Source: an uncultured Atopobium sp.
GTDB taxonomy: Bacteria; Actinomycetota; Coriobacteriia; Coriobacteriales; Atopobiaceae
Direction of reading: 5' to 3'
Assembly: GCA_947252455.1 (NCBI GenBank)
Contig: CAMXVQ010000012.1
Coordinates: forward strand, 1 to 29,359
Length of the DNA stretch: 29,359 bases
Under the pieces are notes generated by a model. That model was not told where the DNA came from. It was given only the letters and a program-made list of their open reading frames with translations, and ran no database searches. Position 1 is the stretch's first letter, and every line of letters begins with the position of its first letter. Of the stretch, positions 1 through 8,949 are shown piece by piece. The position numbers and the translations under genes were made by a program.

Positions 1-1455
1 CAGTCTGAGAGCGAACAATTATATACAAAACATCCACATGAAAAAAATATAGATGGCAAGCCATTCACGGAAAACGTACTTGCGCAAAATGAGTCAGAAG
101 AGTATAATTCCAAGAATTTTCAAAAGTCGCACGAGCTTTTTATTACCTATCATCCGTGGAAACTCTTTTGCATTGCGGCAATTCCTGGTGCTTTAAGCAT
201 GCTTTCTTCGGCAATTTACGAAATTGCTGACGGTATTTTTGTAGGACAGATTCTAGGCGAAGAAGCATTTGCGGCAATCAATTTAGCTATGCCATTTGTT
301 ATTATGCTGTTTGCATTTGGTGATATGGTGGGAGTTGGCTCATCTGTTCCTATTTCAATTAGCTTAGGTGAAGGAAACACACGTCGCGCAAATAATATTT
401 TTACCTGTGGTATTTTGATGATTTTAGCTGGTGGCGCGCTCATTGGGACTCTTTTTTGGTTTTTAGCGCCAGCACTTATGGAGATGATGGGCGCATATGG
501 GACGCTGCGTGATATGGCAGCCGATTATTTGCGGATGTTTGCTCTGTTTGCACCTCTAGGTACTATTTTGTTTGCGGTTGACAATTATCTGCGTATTTGC
601 GGCAAGGTTAAAAGCAGTTTTGCGCTTAACGCTTTTACCTCTCTTTTTGGCTGCGTTTTAGAGTTTTCTATGCTCTATTTTTGGCATTTAGGAACCCTTG
701 GTGCCGCTCTTGCATTTTCGATTGCAATAAGCGTGGGCTCTTTGTGTGCGCTGATTCCGTTTATGGCCAAAAAAATGTTACTTCAATTTGTTAAGCCTCA
801 ATTCTCGTATGCACTGCTTAAAGAAATTGTTCAAAGTGGAACACCTGCGTTCTTAAACGACGTAGCAGGGCGCGTGACCGTTATTTTCTTGAATGTAGAG
901 TTGATGATAGCAGGAGGAACTGCCGCTGTATCGGTCTACGGCTTTTTGATCTTTGCAGGAAGTTTTATTTATCCTTTGATTTATGGAATCTGCGACGCTT
1001 TGCAACCTGCCGTAGGCTACAACTGGGGCGCCCGCCGCTACGATCGTATTAAAGAGATCGAAAAGTACGTATTTTCAACGGTCTGTGCTATTGCGCTGCT
1101 GCTCGCCGCTATTATGGCAGTGTTTCCCGATGAATGCGCGCGTTTATTTATGGTTGATGTTTCACAAGACATACTGGTTATGTCACGCGATGCATTTAGA
1201 TTCTATGCGCTTTCATATGTATTTCGCTGGTTCCCACTTGCGTGTGGAAGCTTGCTTACGGCGGTCGAAAAAACCAAACTTGCGTCACTGTTGTCATTTT
1301 GTATGGTTACGTTGTTGCCACTTGCGGTGCTTTTTGCGCTTAAGCCGCTTGGCCTATTGGGGCTGTGGCTTAACGCTCCTGTTTCGGCAGGTATTGCAGC
1401 CTTGATTTCAATATGGATTCTAATTGTGTTTAGACGCGAACTTCATTTGGAGTAA
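1..1455 (+). CDS. MATE family multidrug/Na+ efflux transporter, 5' end missing
   Basis: Polytopic inner-membrane antiporter of the MATE (MOP) superfamily, expected to export cationic drugs or metabolites in exchange for H+ or Na+. The frame is open from base 1, so the gene begins upstream; 484 residues are visible. About 60 hydrophilic residues precede the first hydrophobic segment (FCIAAIPGALSMLSSAIYEI). The typical MATE N-terminal stretch IYEIADGIFVGQILGEEAFA follows, then about 12 hydrophobic segments and, about 230 residues after that stretch, the second-half motif SGTPAFLNDVAGR. The ATG at 199 is inside the first membrane helix and is not a credible start. The hydrophilic N-terminal tail is longer than in most MATE proteins. 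The specific substrate cannot be read from sequence. The next gene is in the same direction 116 nt downstream, with a weak hairpin between. Confidence 0.9.
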   Translation, partial: QSESEQLYTKHPHEKNIDGKPFTENVLAQNESEEYNSKNFQKSHELFITYHPWKLFCIAAIPGALSMLSSAIYEIADGIFVGQILGEEAFAAINLAMPFVIMLFAFGDMVGVGSSVPISISLGEGNTRRANNIFTCGILMILAGGALIGTLFWFLAPALMEMMGAYGTLRDMAADYLRMFALFAPLGTILFAVDNYLRICGKVKSSFALNAFTSLFGCVLEFSMLYFWHLGTLGAALAFSIAISVGSLCALIPFMAKKMLLQFVKPQFSYALLKEIVQSGTPAFLNDVAGRVTVIFLNVELMIAGGTAAVSVYGFLIFAGSFIYPLIYGICDALQPAVGYNWGARRYDRIKEIEKYVFSTVCAIALLLAAIMAVFPDECARLFMVDVSQDILVMSRDAFRFYALSYVFRWFPLACGSLLTAVEKTKLASLLSFCMVTLLPLAVLFALKPLGLLGLWLNAPVSAGIAALISIWILIVFRRELHLE

Positions 1456-1474
1456 TACCATAGAGGTAAATAAA

Positions 1475-1506
1475 ACTTGTTACTCGTTTATTTGTTTGTG
1501 ACAAGT
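1475..1506 (+). other. Intergenic stem-loop after the MATE gene
   Basis: ACTTGTTAC (1475-1483) can pair with GTGACAAGT (1498-1506), nine pairs with one G-U, around a 14-nt loop. No T-run follows, so it is at best a weak or factor-dependent terminator or mRNA 3'-end structure. Confidence 0.3.
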
Positions 1507-1571
1507 GAGCGTGTAATAGATGCGCGTGTCTGCTTATGCGCACCTTTATACTAAGAGTATGGGAGGACAAT

Positions 1572-2147
1572 ATGTCAAAAACTCAACCGCGTGTAGCTCT
1601 CTTTTTAGCGCCAGGTGTCGAGGAATGTGAAGCACTTGTTATTTACGATTTGTTATTTAGAGCCTCTATTGCGTGCGACAAAATTGCCGTTGCACCTACG
1701 CGCAGCGTTGTGTCTTCTCATAACGTTGAGCTTACCTGCGATTATGCTTTGGACGATCCAGATTTTTCGTTTGATAATTACGATTTACTTTTCCTGCCCG
1801 GAGGACTCCCGGGAACTACAAATCTGCAAGAAAACAAAAAGCTTTGTGACGCAGTGGTAAACCATCACAAGCAAGGCAAGCTTTTGGCAGCAGTTTGCGC
1901 TGCTCCTTCGGTATTTGCACGCTTGGGATTGCTTGAGAATAAGCGCGCAACGTCTAATCCTGGTTTTCAGGATGTTTTGCGCGAGTTTGGTGCCGACGTT
2001 GTACAAGATAGCTATGTTAAAACGGGCACCATTTTTACTAGTAAAGGGCTTGGTACGTGCATTGATTTAGGCTTGGCGCTTATTGAAGAATTAGCTGATC
2101 ACGATACCATGGAAAAAGTTAAGCAAGGTATTGTGTATATGCACTAA
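1572..2147 (+). CDS. DJ-1/PfpI family protein (YajL/ThiJ-like)
   Basis: 191-residue cytosolic protein of the DJ-1/PfpI superfamily. Visible hallmarks are the acidic residue in GVEECEA (Glu18), which in DJ-1 relatives supports the nucleophile, and the nucleophile-elbow cysteine in AAVCAAPSVF (Cys109), next to LFLPGG-LPG at 73-81. Relatives have been given glyoxalase, deglycase or oxidative-stress chaperone roles; which applies here cannot be decided. An in-frame ATG exists at 1536, but the start at 1572 is preferred because GGGAGG lies at 1561-1566 with normal spacing. The length matches the roughly 180-190 residues usual for bacterial YajL-type proteins. It stands alone between the MATE gene and the ABC pair, with 86 nt to the next start. 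Confidence 0.88.
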   Translation: MSKTQPRVALFLAPGVEECEALVIYDLLFRASIACDKIAVAPTRSVVSSHNVELTCDYALDDPDFSFDNYDLLFLPGGLPGTTNLQENKKLCDAVVNHHKQGKLLAAVCAAPSVFARLGLLENKRATSNPGFQDVLREFGADVVQDSYVKTGTIFTSKGLGTCIDLGLALIEELADHDTMEKVKQGIVYMH

Positions 2148-2233
2148 CAGGGTTTATCTTCGGTGGGAGCGTGTGTATGCTTGCTGTGCAAAGCAGCAAA
2201 GCGTGTACGCTGAGCACATAAGGAGTGTGCGCG

Positions 2234-2935
2234 GTGGCATTTGTTGAGTTCAAAGATGTTTCTAAAACCTATCATATGGGCGATTGCGAAGTTCATGCGG
2301 TTCATCATATGAACTTTACTATGGAACAAGGCGAGCTTGTTGTCATCGTTGGTGCTTCGGGTGCAGGTAAAACAACCGTTTTGAATATGCTCGGCGGCAT
2401 GGATTCTCCAACCGAGGGAAGCATTTTACTTGCGGGTAAACAAATTAGTGGACTCAATGCGCGCGAGCTTACCCTGTATAGAAGGCATGCTATTGGTTTT
2501 GTGTTTCAGTTCTACAATTTGGTCCAAAATCTAACCGCACTCGAAAACGTAGAGCTTGCTAGTCAAATTTGTAAACATCCTTTACCAGCTGCAGATGTGC
2601 TCAAACAAGTTGGCCTCGAAAAACGTATGCACAATTTTCCCGCACAGCTTTCTGGTGGCGAGCAGCAGCGCGTGGCAATTGCGCGCGCACTTGCTAAGAA
2701 TCCTCAGCTGCTTTTATGCGATGAACCCACGGGCGCTTTAGATTATGTAACAGGCAAACAGATTCTTAAATTGTTACAAGACACCTGTATTAACACAGGA
2801 AAAACGGTTGCCATTGTTACGCATAACAGTGCATTTACCGAAATCGCGCATCGTGTTATTCATGTTCACGAGGGGAGTGCGCAGTCTATAGAAATACACG
2901 ATCACCCTCGTGATGCTCTTGATGTTGAATGGTAA
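2234..2935 (+). CDS. ABC transporter ATP-binding protein (MacB/LolD-like)
   Basis: 233-residue cytoplasmic ATPase that powers the FtsX-type permease encoded directly downstream. Walker A is GASGAGKTT (about 40-48), the Q-loop sits in FVFQFYN (about 89-95), the signature LSGGEQQRVAIARAL starts near 139, Walker B is LLLCDEPTGALD (159-170) and the H-loop His is in IVTHNS (197). The DEPTGALD form and the partner permease place it in the MacB/LolD/SalX group, which drives mechanotransmission or export rather than nutrient uptake. The start is GTG at 2234, eight bases after AAGGAG (2220-2225). An in-frame GTG at 2225 overlaps that SD and is rejected. Only nine bases separate its stop from the permease start, so the two are translated together. 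Confidence 0.93.
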   Translation: MAFVEFKDVSKTYHMGDCEVHAVHHMNFTMEQGELVVIVGASGAGKTTVLNMLGGMDSPTEGSILLAGKQISGLNARELTLYRRHAIGFVFQFYNLVQNLTALENVELASQICKHPLPAADVLKQVGLEKRMHNFPAQLSGGEQQRVAIARALAKNPQLLLCDEPTGALDYVTGKQILKLLQDTCINTGKTVAIVTHNSAFTEIAHRVIHVHEGSAQSIEIHDHPRDALDVEW

Positions 2936-2944
2936 GGTGATGAA

Positions 2945-5900
2945 GTGCTCAAAAGAATTGCGCCGCTTCTTCACCAAACCTTGCGGTCCATACATACCAC
3001 GTTCAGTCGTTTTTTGGCTATTGTTGCGATAGTTGCCTTAGGTACGGGTTTCTTTGCAGGGCTTATGATGACCGGCCCTGATATGCGTCAGGCCATGGAT
3101 ACCTATTACGACGATAACCACGTTTGGGATATACGCCTCATTTCAACGCTTGGTTTTTCTAACGACGATATTCATCAATTTGATGATGTAGAAGGCGTGC
3201 GTGCTTGCATGCCCAATCATACGGTTGACGCTATTGCACGTATGAACGATACGCAGGTAGCGGTGCGCATTTCTTCGTTTGACACAACGATGGCACAACA
3301 ATTTGTTGATGGACATACATATGCTGCAAAGGATTCTTCCTTTGATTTTCTTAATCGTTTTCAATTGGTAACAGGAAGGCTTCCACAATCACCTGATGAA
3401 TGTTTGGCTGCGGCATATGCTCCTCATGCACAGTTGAGTGAAGGCGATATTGTTGACATTACCTCGGCAAATGAAGACCCTGATAAAATTTTTACCACCA
3501 AACATTTACGTGTGGTTGGTACCATAAGTTCGCCTTTATATCCCTACACGCGAAGTTTTGGATCTACAACCATTGGTTCGGGCTCTATTGATCAATATAT
3601 TTTTGTGCCAACATCTACGTTTCAGCAGGATTTCCCCTATACCGAGCTGTATATAAGCGTTGAAGGTGCTGATAGTGTTCAAAGTAATAGCGATGCATAC
3701 AAAAACATCGTAGGTGCTACTAAAGAGCGTCTTGAAGCTCAAAAAGACCGCATGAGCGTGTTTCGCCAGCACGAGGTGCAAGAGCTGGCACAAAGCAAGC
3801 TTGACGAAAAAAAGACCGAGTTTGAGCAGCAAAAAAACGAAGCATTTGAAAAGTTGGAAGCTGGCGAATCTGAGCTTGCGCGCAAGCATAACAAGCTGCA
3901 GGAATCATGGCGCAAATACACACAGGGTATAAGCAAGTTAAAAGCGTCGCGAGAAGCCTTTGAATCACAAAAAGCTGCCTCGCAAAACAAATTATCTCAA
4001 GCTCAAACGCGTCTTGCCACGCAAGAAGAAACCTTGATATCAACGCTTCGCGCACAAGGGATAGATGTTTCTTCACTTGAGCAAGCTCAAACAGTTTTGC
4101 AACAACGCATACAAGACTTTAAGCTCCGCGCGCAAGAAGGGCAAACTACAGGATCTAAGCAGGTTGAGGATGCTGCAACGAAAAAACAGTTTTCAACACT
4201 AGATACGCCGCCTTTTGCAAGCGATCGCTCTGCTCAAAACACAAGTTCAAATCGTGTCGCTCGCCTGCACGTGCCTCATGCGCCGTTTTCGCAAGCTGCG
4301 TCTTCGTTATCTAAGCAAACTGTATCGCCTGATGAGCAGCTGCAAGGTTTGCAACAAGGGCTTGCAGGGGTACAGCAATTACTTGCAGCAAAAGCAAAGC
4401 TACAAGATGAACGCGCTGTGGCAGATAAAAAATTGGAACATGCCGAGCAAGAGCTTGTACAAGCTCAAGCCAAGCTTGATGCGTCGTATGTTCGTCTGCA
4501 AGAAGGTCAAAAGAAATATGATGAAGGCGCGCGTGTGCTTGCACAGCGCAAGCAAGAACTCGATGACAAATTTGCTACCGTTCAAAAGCAGCTCGATGAT
4601 GCACAAGAAACGATTGACACAACCGATCTTCCTGACATGTACATTTTAGACAGGTCTCAACACGAAGGCGCTGCTATTTACCATGCCGATACCGAGCGCA
4701 TGGACGCGTTAGCTCGTGTATTTCCTTTTATGTTCTTTTTGGTAGCAGCTCTTGTTTCGCTTACCACTATGACACGCATGGTGGAGGATGAGCGCATACT
4801 TATTGGCACCTATAAAGCATTGGGCTACTCTACTATACAAATTGCAACAAAATATTTGGTGTATGCGTTACTGGCTGCTGGTATTGGCTCTGTTTTAGGC
4901 GTTGGCGTTTTATGCCAAGTTTTGCCACTTATTATTATGAAGGCATACTCAGTAATTTATGCCATTCCACTGTTGTCACCACCGCTTCCCATAAAAGCCG
5001 ACGTAGCAGTCTTTTCTGCGGGGTTGGGTATAGGCATTACGCTCATTGCAACCATTTGTTCGGTGCTTTCAAGTTTGCGCGAACAGCCTGCTCCGCTTAT
5101 GCTTCCGCGCGCTCCCAAGGCAGGAAAACGTATTCTTCTCGAACGTATTCGTCCTTTATGGCGCCGCATTTCGTTTTCGTGGAAAGTAACGCTTAGAAAT
5201 CTCTTTTTGTATAAAAAACGCTTGTTTATGACCGTTATTGGCATTGCAGGTTGTACCGCTTTATTGCTGGTGGGCTTTGGTTTACATGACGCCATTTGGG
5301 ATATTATCAACAAACAGTACGTAGATATTACGCATTATCAGATGACGGTTGGTTTAAATGATCATGCCAACGATCTGGATGTGCAGCATGTTAAAGACGT
5401 TCTTACACAGCATCCAGAAATAGAGCATATCGATCGCGTACATACAGCACATATGTCTGCAAAAGGCGAAGACGATACACTTTCTTCAACGCATGTAGAT
5501 GTTGTTGTTCCGCAGTCGTTGGATATCTTTAATAAGTCAATTACGCTTAAAAACCGAATCAGTGGCAAGCAGGTTCCCTTTGATGAGTCAAGCGTTGTTA
5601 TCAGTGAAAAGCTTGCAACACTTCATCACTTGCGTGTTGGCGATACGCTCGTACTTTTCGACCGCGATAAAGTGGGAAATTCAGTTGGCGCCGGCCATAA
5701 ACTTACTATTACGGGAATATGCGAAAATTACGTGGGTACTACCGTTTATGTTGCACCAACATTTTTTTCCAAGATTTCGTCGTTGCCTGTTATGTATGAA
5801 ACGCTCTTTATTCAAGCGCCCGATCTTAAACCTGGCGAACAGCAACAAAATATTGCCAGTGAGCTGCACAGTTGTGATGATGTTTCGCTTGTTGCGTTTT

Positions 5901-6343
5901 CAGACGAAACCATTTCTTTATACCGCAATATGATTTCGGTGGTTGATTATGTGGTGGCAGTTCTGATTATTTCTGCTGTTTTATTGGCGTTTATCATTTT
6001 GTATAACCTTACCAACATCAATATTGAGGAACGCCTGCGCGAAATTGCAAGCCTTAAAGTTTTGGGCTTTACCAAGCGCGAAATATATGCGTATATCTTT
6101 AGAGAAGTATTTTTGTTGTCGTTATTAGGTGACGTATTTGGTTTGGGTGTGGGTGTATATCTTGAACGCTTTGTAGTAGCAACTGCCGAGGTTGATTATG
6201 TGATGTTCAGTAGAACTATTCACCTTGAGAGTTTTGTGATTGCTTTTGTGTTGACGCTGGTATTTACCGGACTTATTTTGTTGGTTATGACGCCAAAACT
6301 TAATCGTATTGATATGGTTGAATCGCTTAAAAGTGTTGATTAG
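2945..6343 (+). CDS. Large FtsX-like ABC permease with coiled-coil extracytoplasmic domain
   Basis: 1132-residue membrane permease with two FtsX domains. TM1 is at about 20-42. An extracytoplasmic MacB-core-like domain (about 43-250) carries a Gln/Lys/Glu/Ala-rich coiled coil in two blocks (about 260-395 and 465-560), separated by a Ser/Thr-rich linker. The first FtsX domain is at about 590-715 (AALVSLTTMTRMVEDERILI, then IGTYKALGYS). A TM at about 757-780 is followed by a second extracytoplasmic domain (780-990) and a C-terminal FtsX domain (1000-1125; EERLREIASLKVLGFTKREI). The 'GTYKALGYS' and 'ASLKVLGFT' motifs are the duplicated FtsX coupling segments. The start is GTG at 2945, with AAGG in the stop region of the ATPase gene. 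Likely roles are export of a peptide, lipid or drug, or control of envelope hydrolases. Substrate unknown. Confidence 0.9.
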   Translation: MLKRIAPLLHQTLRSIHTTFSRFLAIVAIVALGTGFFAGLMMTGPDMRQAMDTYYDDNHVWDIRLISTLGFSNDDIHQFDDVEGVRACMPNHTVDAIARMNDTQVAVRISSFDTTMAQQFVDGHTYAAKDSSFDFLNRFQLVTGRLPQSPDECLAAAYAPHAQLSEGDIVDITSANEDPDKIFTTKHLRVVGTISSPLYPYTRSFGSTTIGSGSIDQYIFVPTSTFQQDFPYTELYISVEGADSVQSNSDAYKNIVGATKERLEAQKDRMSVFRQHEVQELAQSKLDEKKTEFEQQKNEAFEKLEAGESELARKHNKLQESWRKYTQGISKLKASREAFESQKAASQNKLSQAQTRLATQEETLISTLRAQGIDVSSLEQAQTVLQQRIQDFKLRAQEGQTTGSKQVEDAATKKQFSTLDTPPFASDRSAQNTSSNRVARLHVPHAPFSQAASSLSKQTVSPDEQLQGLQQGLAGVQQLLAAKAKLQDERAVADKKLEHAEQELVQAQAKLDASYVRLQEGQKKYDEGARVLAQRKQELDDKFATVQKQLDDAQETIDTTDLPDMYILDRSQHEGAAIYHADTERMDALARVFPFMFFLVAALVSLTTMTRMVEDERILIGTYKALGYSTIQIATKYLVYALLAAGIGSVLGVGVLCQVLPLIIMKAYSVIYAIPLLSPPLPIKADVAVFSAGLGIGITLIATICSVLSSLREQPAPLMLPRAPKAGKRILLERIRPLWRRISFSWKVTLRNLFLYKKRLFMTVIGIAGCTALLLVGFGLHDAIWDIINKQYVDITHYQMTVGLNDHANDLDVQHVKDVLTQHPEIEHIDRVHTAHMSAKGEDDTLSSTHVDVVVPQSLDIFNKSITLKNRISGKQVPFDESSVVISEKLATLHHLRVGDTLVLFDRDKVGNSVGAGHKLTITGICENYVGTTVYVAPTFFSKISSLPVMYETLFIQAPDLKPGEQQQNIASELHSCDDVSLVAFSDETISLYRNMISVVDYVVAVLIISAVLLAFIILYNLTNINIEERLREIASLKVLGFTKREIYAYIFREVFLLSLLGDVFGLGVGVYLERFVVATAEVDYVMFSRTIHLESFVIAFVLTLVFTGLILLVMTPKLNRIDMVESLKSVD

Positions 6344-6445
6344 TGCGTTGCTATGCTACTGTCGGCGACGTCGTTATTTCTCCGTTTTTGTAATTTGCGT
6401 GGCATATCAAGTTTATGCGCGTTCACGTGTTCAATTAAGCTAATC

Positions 6446-6534
6446 TAAGTTTGGGAGCTTACAGCGAGGTAGGCTGAGAAAGATGCCAGCATCTGACCGT
6501 ACCTGATCTGGACAATACCAGCGTAGGAATCTTA
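6446..6534 (+). promoter_or_regulatory. TPP riboswitch (THI element) aptamer
   Basis: The conserved THI-box blocks are present in order: GGGAGC (6453-6458), GGCTGAGA (6472-6479) and ACCTGATCTGGACAATACC (6501-6519), followed by AGCGTAGGAA (6520-6529). P1 is closed by TAAGTTT (6446-6452) with AATCTTA (6528-6534), one mismatch. It lies about 110 nt upstream of a thiamine-binding protein gene and a ThiXYZ-like importer, as expected for repression when thiamine pyrophosphate is plentiful. Confidence 0.95.
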
Positions 6535-6552
6535 TATAAGAACATGCGTACA

Positions 6553-6579
6553 CCTTGCTTTGAGCATGGGTTTGTTTTT
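6553..6579 (+). terminator. Probable expression-platform terminator of the TPP riboswitch
   Basis: A short stem (CC, mismatch, TGCT / AGCA, mismatch, GG; 6553-6559 with 6563-6569) has a TTG loop and is followed by TTTGTTTTT (6571-6579). The position just after the aptamer and before the first gene fits an intrinsic terminator switched by TPP. The stem is weak, so a competing antiterminator pairing or translational control is not excluded. Confidence 0.45.
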
Positions 6580-6642
6580 GCATCATATGTGTAGCGATTC
6601 CCTGGTAACCGTAATGCCATGCAAAAGAAGGTGAGGTTGTAC

Positions 6643-6969
6643 ATGGAATGTTCCGTTGCAATTCAATTTTTACCCATGGACGCCAAAAATGATGAAGCAG
6701 TATGTAAGCAGGTAGATGCTGTAATTGCTTATATTGCTTCGACGGGTGTAAATTATTTTGTTGCCCCCTTTGAAACCACTATTGAAGGCTCTTACGAACA
6801 ATGCTTAGAAATTGTTAAAAATTGTCCGCTTGTTGGCGCAAAAGCGGGTTGTCATTCAATGATGACGTACGTAAAAATCAACTATCATCCCCAAGGTGAA
6901 GTGCTCTCAACTGCGCAAAAATTATCTCCTTATACCAAGCATAATGCTACAACGCAGCTTAGTTCGTAA
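6643..6969 (+). CDS. Thiamine-binding protein, MTH1187/YkoF family (COG0011 type)
   Basis: 108-residue small protein of the MTH1187/YkoF-like family, members of which bind thiamine or HMP in the cytosol. Family features are the N-terminal strand CSVAIQFLPM, the VNYFVAPFETTIEG segment and the pattern GAKAGCHSMMTYVKINYHP near residues 66-84. An in-frame ATG exists at 6619, but AAGGTGAGG (6628-6636) sits just ahead of the ATG at 6643, which is taken as start. It is the first gene after the TPP riboswitch and comes before the ThiXYZ-like importer, so it probably buffers or hands over imported thiamine precursor. That role is inferred from position; the family assignment is from sequence. Confidence 0.85.
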   Translation: MECSVAIQFLPMDAKNDEAVCKQVDAVIAYIASTGVNYFVAPFETTIEGSYEQCLEIVKNCPLVGAKAGCHSMMTYVKINYHPQGEVLSTAQKLSPYTKHNATTQLSS

Positions 6970-6979
6970 ATGCGTACAT

Positions 6980-6999
6980 TCATGCATATACCTGCATGA
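6980..6999. repeat. Small inverted repeat between thiamine-binding gene and thiX
   Basis: TCATGCA and TGCATGA form a perfect 7-bp stem around a 6-nt loop. There is no T-run. It may shape differential expression within the operon. No strong SD precedes the thiX ATG at 7062. Confidence 0.4.
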
Positions 7000-7061
7000 G
7001 TATACAAATACGCTCAAATATGTGTATTTAGTATCTATTTCACACGTCGATTGATAGTAAG

Positions 7062-7835
7062 ATGGAATTTCGTAAGTTAGCACCAACAAAACAAATAGTA
7101 ATTCCTGTGGTGGTAACGCTGTTGCTCATTTGTGTCTGGGAAGCAGCGGTTGATACAGGAGCTATTGCCAACTTTTTACTTCCCAGCCCGCTTCAGGTTT
7201 TGAGCGCACTTATCCGTGATCAAAACTTGTTATATACTCACGGCATCACCACCATGACCGAAGCAATTTTGGGCTTATTTTGGGGCTGTGTTTTAGGATT
7301 TATTGTTGCAATTCTTATGGATTCCTCACCGTTTATTCATGCGGCACTTAATCCACTTATCACCATTTCGCAAACTATTCCAACTATTGCCATTGCTCCG
7401 CTTTTGGTGTTGTGGCTTGGCTACGATTTATTACCTAAGGTTGTGTTAGTTATTATCACCACGTTTTTCCCCATTACTATCTCGCTGGTGAGCGGTTTTG
7501 CATCGGTTGACCCCGAAACTATCAACCTCATGAAAATTATGAACGCGCGCCCCTGGCAGGTATTTTTGCACGTTAAACTCCCATGTGCGCTCAGCCACTT
7601 TTTTAGTGGATTAAGCATTAGCGCAACTTACGCCATTATCGGCGCTGTTATTGCCGAGTGGCTGGGAGGCGTATCAGGGTTGGGCGTGTACATGATTCGT
7701 GTTCGTAAGTCGTTTTCCTACGACAAAATGTTTGCCGTCATTTTTTTAACGTCGGCGCTCTCTTTGGTATTAATGGGTGCGGTTCGCGCGCTTGAACGTA
7801 TGTGTATGCCTTGGAAAAAGGTAGAAAGGAAGTAG
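7062..7835 (+). CDS. thiX: ABC importer permease for thiamine precursor, ThiX-like
   Basis: 257-residue binding-protein-dependent transport permease (BPD_transp_1 / SsuC-TauC-ThiX group). About six membrane segments are visible, starting with IVIPVVVTLLLICVWEAAV (residues 12-30). The cytoplasmic EAA-like loop is MKIMNARPWQVFLHVKLPCA, where it would contact the ATPase. The gene lies downstream of a TPP riboswitch and is followed by a ThiY-like binding protein one base after its stop, so the substrate is probably HMP (hydroxymethylpyrimidine), a formylamino-HMP or thiamine. Sequence alone cannot separate it from other permeases of the group (taurine, nitrate, aliphatic sulfonate); the riboswitch decides. 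The SD is poor (TAAG only), so translation may be low or coupled. Confidence 0.85.
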   Translation: MEFRKLAPTKQIVIPVVVTLLLICVWEAAVDTGAIANFLLPSPLQVLSALIRDQNLLYTHGITTMTEAILGLFWGCVLGFIVAILMDSSPFIHAALNPLITISQTIPTIAIAPLLVLWLGYDLLPKVVLVIITTFFPITISLVSGFASVDPETINLMKIMNARPWQVFLHVKLPCALSHFFSGLSISATYAIIGAVIAEWLGGVSGLGVYMIRVRKSFSYDKMFAVIFLTSALSLVLMGAVRALERMCMPWKKVERK

Positions 7836-7836
7836 T

Positions 7837-8883
7837 ATGGCTTCTCAATTAACTCGTCGTGCATTTATTGGAACGGCGGCTTCGGCATTTGCAGGTTTTT
7901 CACTGTTTGGCTGCTCACAAAACAGCGCTCCTTCAAGCAAAGGTGACAGCGACGAGCCTAAAAAGCTTACTAAGATCACGTTTTGCTTGGACTATACTCC
8001 TAATACTAACCATACAGGCATATATGTTGCACAACAAAAAGGCTACTTTAAAGACGCAGGTATTGATATAGAAATTGTACAGCCAGCAGAAGATGGCGCT
8101 GAGGCCATGATTGGTTCTGGCCAAGCGCAGTTAGGTATTAGTTATCAAGACTTTATTGCCAATACGCTTGCAAGCGACAATCCTGTTCCTATCGAGGCTG
8201 TGGCTGCTATTATCCAGCACAATACTTCAGGTATTATGAGTAGAAAAGAAGACGGTATTACGTCTCCTAAATTTATGCAAAATCACACCTATGCAACATG
8301 GAATATGCCTATTGAGCAAGCTACCGTAAAACATGTTGTAGAAAAAGACGGTGGTGATTTTTCAAAAATTAAGATGGTTCCTGCCGATGCTACAACCGAT
8401 GAAGTCCAAGGACTTAAGACAAAATTGTATGATTGCGTGTGGGTGTTTGAAGGCTGGGGCGTTCAAAACGCACATGTTCAAAATTATGATATCAATTATT
8501 TTGCGTTTAACGACATGGACGAAGTGTTCGACTTTTATACACCCGTTCTTACCGTTAACAGCAACTTTATGCAGGAAAGTGACGACAATCGCAGCTTGGT
8601 ACAAAACTTTGTTAAAGCTTGTGGCAAAGGTTACACTGACGCGGTTGAAGATCCTGATGGCGCAGCACAAATTTTGTGCGATGCTGTTAAAGAACTTGAT
8701 CCAGCACTGGTACGTGAAAGCCAGCATTTCTTGTCTAAAAAGTATATCGACGATGCGCAAACCTGGGGCGTTATCGATCCTGTCCGTTGGTCAAGATATT
8801 TCCAGTGGCTTAATGACAATAAGCTTGTAAATCACCCAATTGATGTTAATAAGGGCTTTACCATGGACTTTATTAGCGCATAA
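7837..8883 (+). CDS. thiY: Thiamine-precursor ABC substrate-binding lipoprotein, ThiY-like
   Basis: 348-residue extracytoplasmic binding protein of the NMT1/THI5-like (ThiY) family. The N-terminus has TRRAFIG (Arg7-Arg8), resembling a twin-arginine signal, then a hydrophobic stretch and a lipobox SLFGC with Cys26. It is therefore probably exported folded by Tat and lipid-anchored. The mature domain opens with ITFCLDYTPNTNHTGIYVAQ and KGYFKDAGIDIEIVQPAEDG, the usual pyrimidine-binding start. AGAAAGGAAG (7823-7832) covers the stop of thiX, and the ATG follows that stop by one base, so the two are translationally coupled. The ligand is likely HMP or a degradation product of thiamine, inferred from family and riboswitch. 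Confidence 0.88.
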   Translation: MASQLTRRAFIGTAASAFAGFSLFGCSQNSAPSSKGDSDEPKKLTKITFCLDYTPNTNHTGIYVAQQKGYFKDAGIDIEIVQPAEDGAEAMIGSGQAQLGISYQDFIANTLASDNPVPIEAVAAIIQHNTSGIMSRKEDGITSPKFMQNHTYATWNMPIEQATVKHVVEKDGGDFSKIKMVPADATTDEVQGLKTKLYDCVWVFEGWGVQNAHVQNYDINYFAFNDMDEVFDFYTPVLTVNSNFMQESDDNRSLVQNFVKACGKGYTDAVEDPDGAAQILCDAVKELDPALVRESQHFLSKKYIDDAQTWGVIDPVRWSRYFQWLNDNKLVNHPIDVNKGFTMDFISA

Positions 8884-8949
8884 CTCGTAATATCGAAGAC
8901 TTTGGGCGTGCATGCTGAGCGTATGGGCTTTTATGCGCGCCCGTTTGCT

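Noticed and set aside
199..1455. MATE gene starting at ATG 199
   Set aside because: The frame is open to base 1 and the upstream residues contain the first half of the first membrane helix, so the gene is cut by the window edge.
3536..4076. Overlapping minus-strand frames of about 117 codons within the FtsX permease
   Set aside because: Antisense of the coiled-coil region, rich in Leu and Phe because the sense strand is rich in Gln and Lys; no SD or family.
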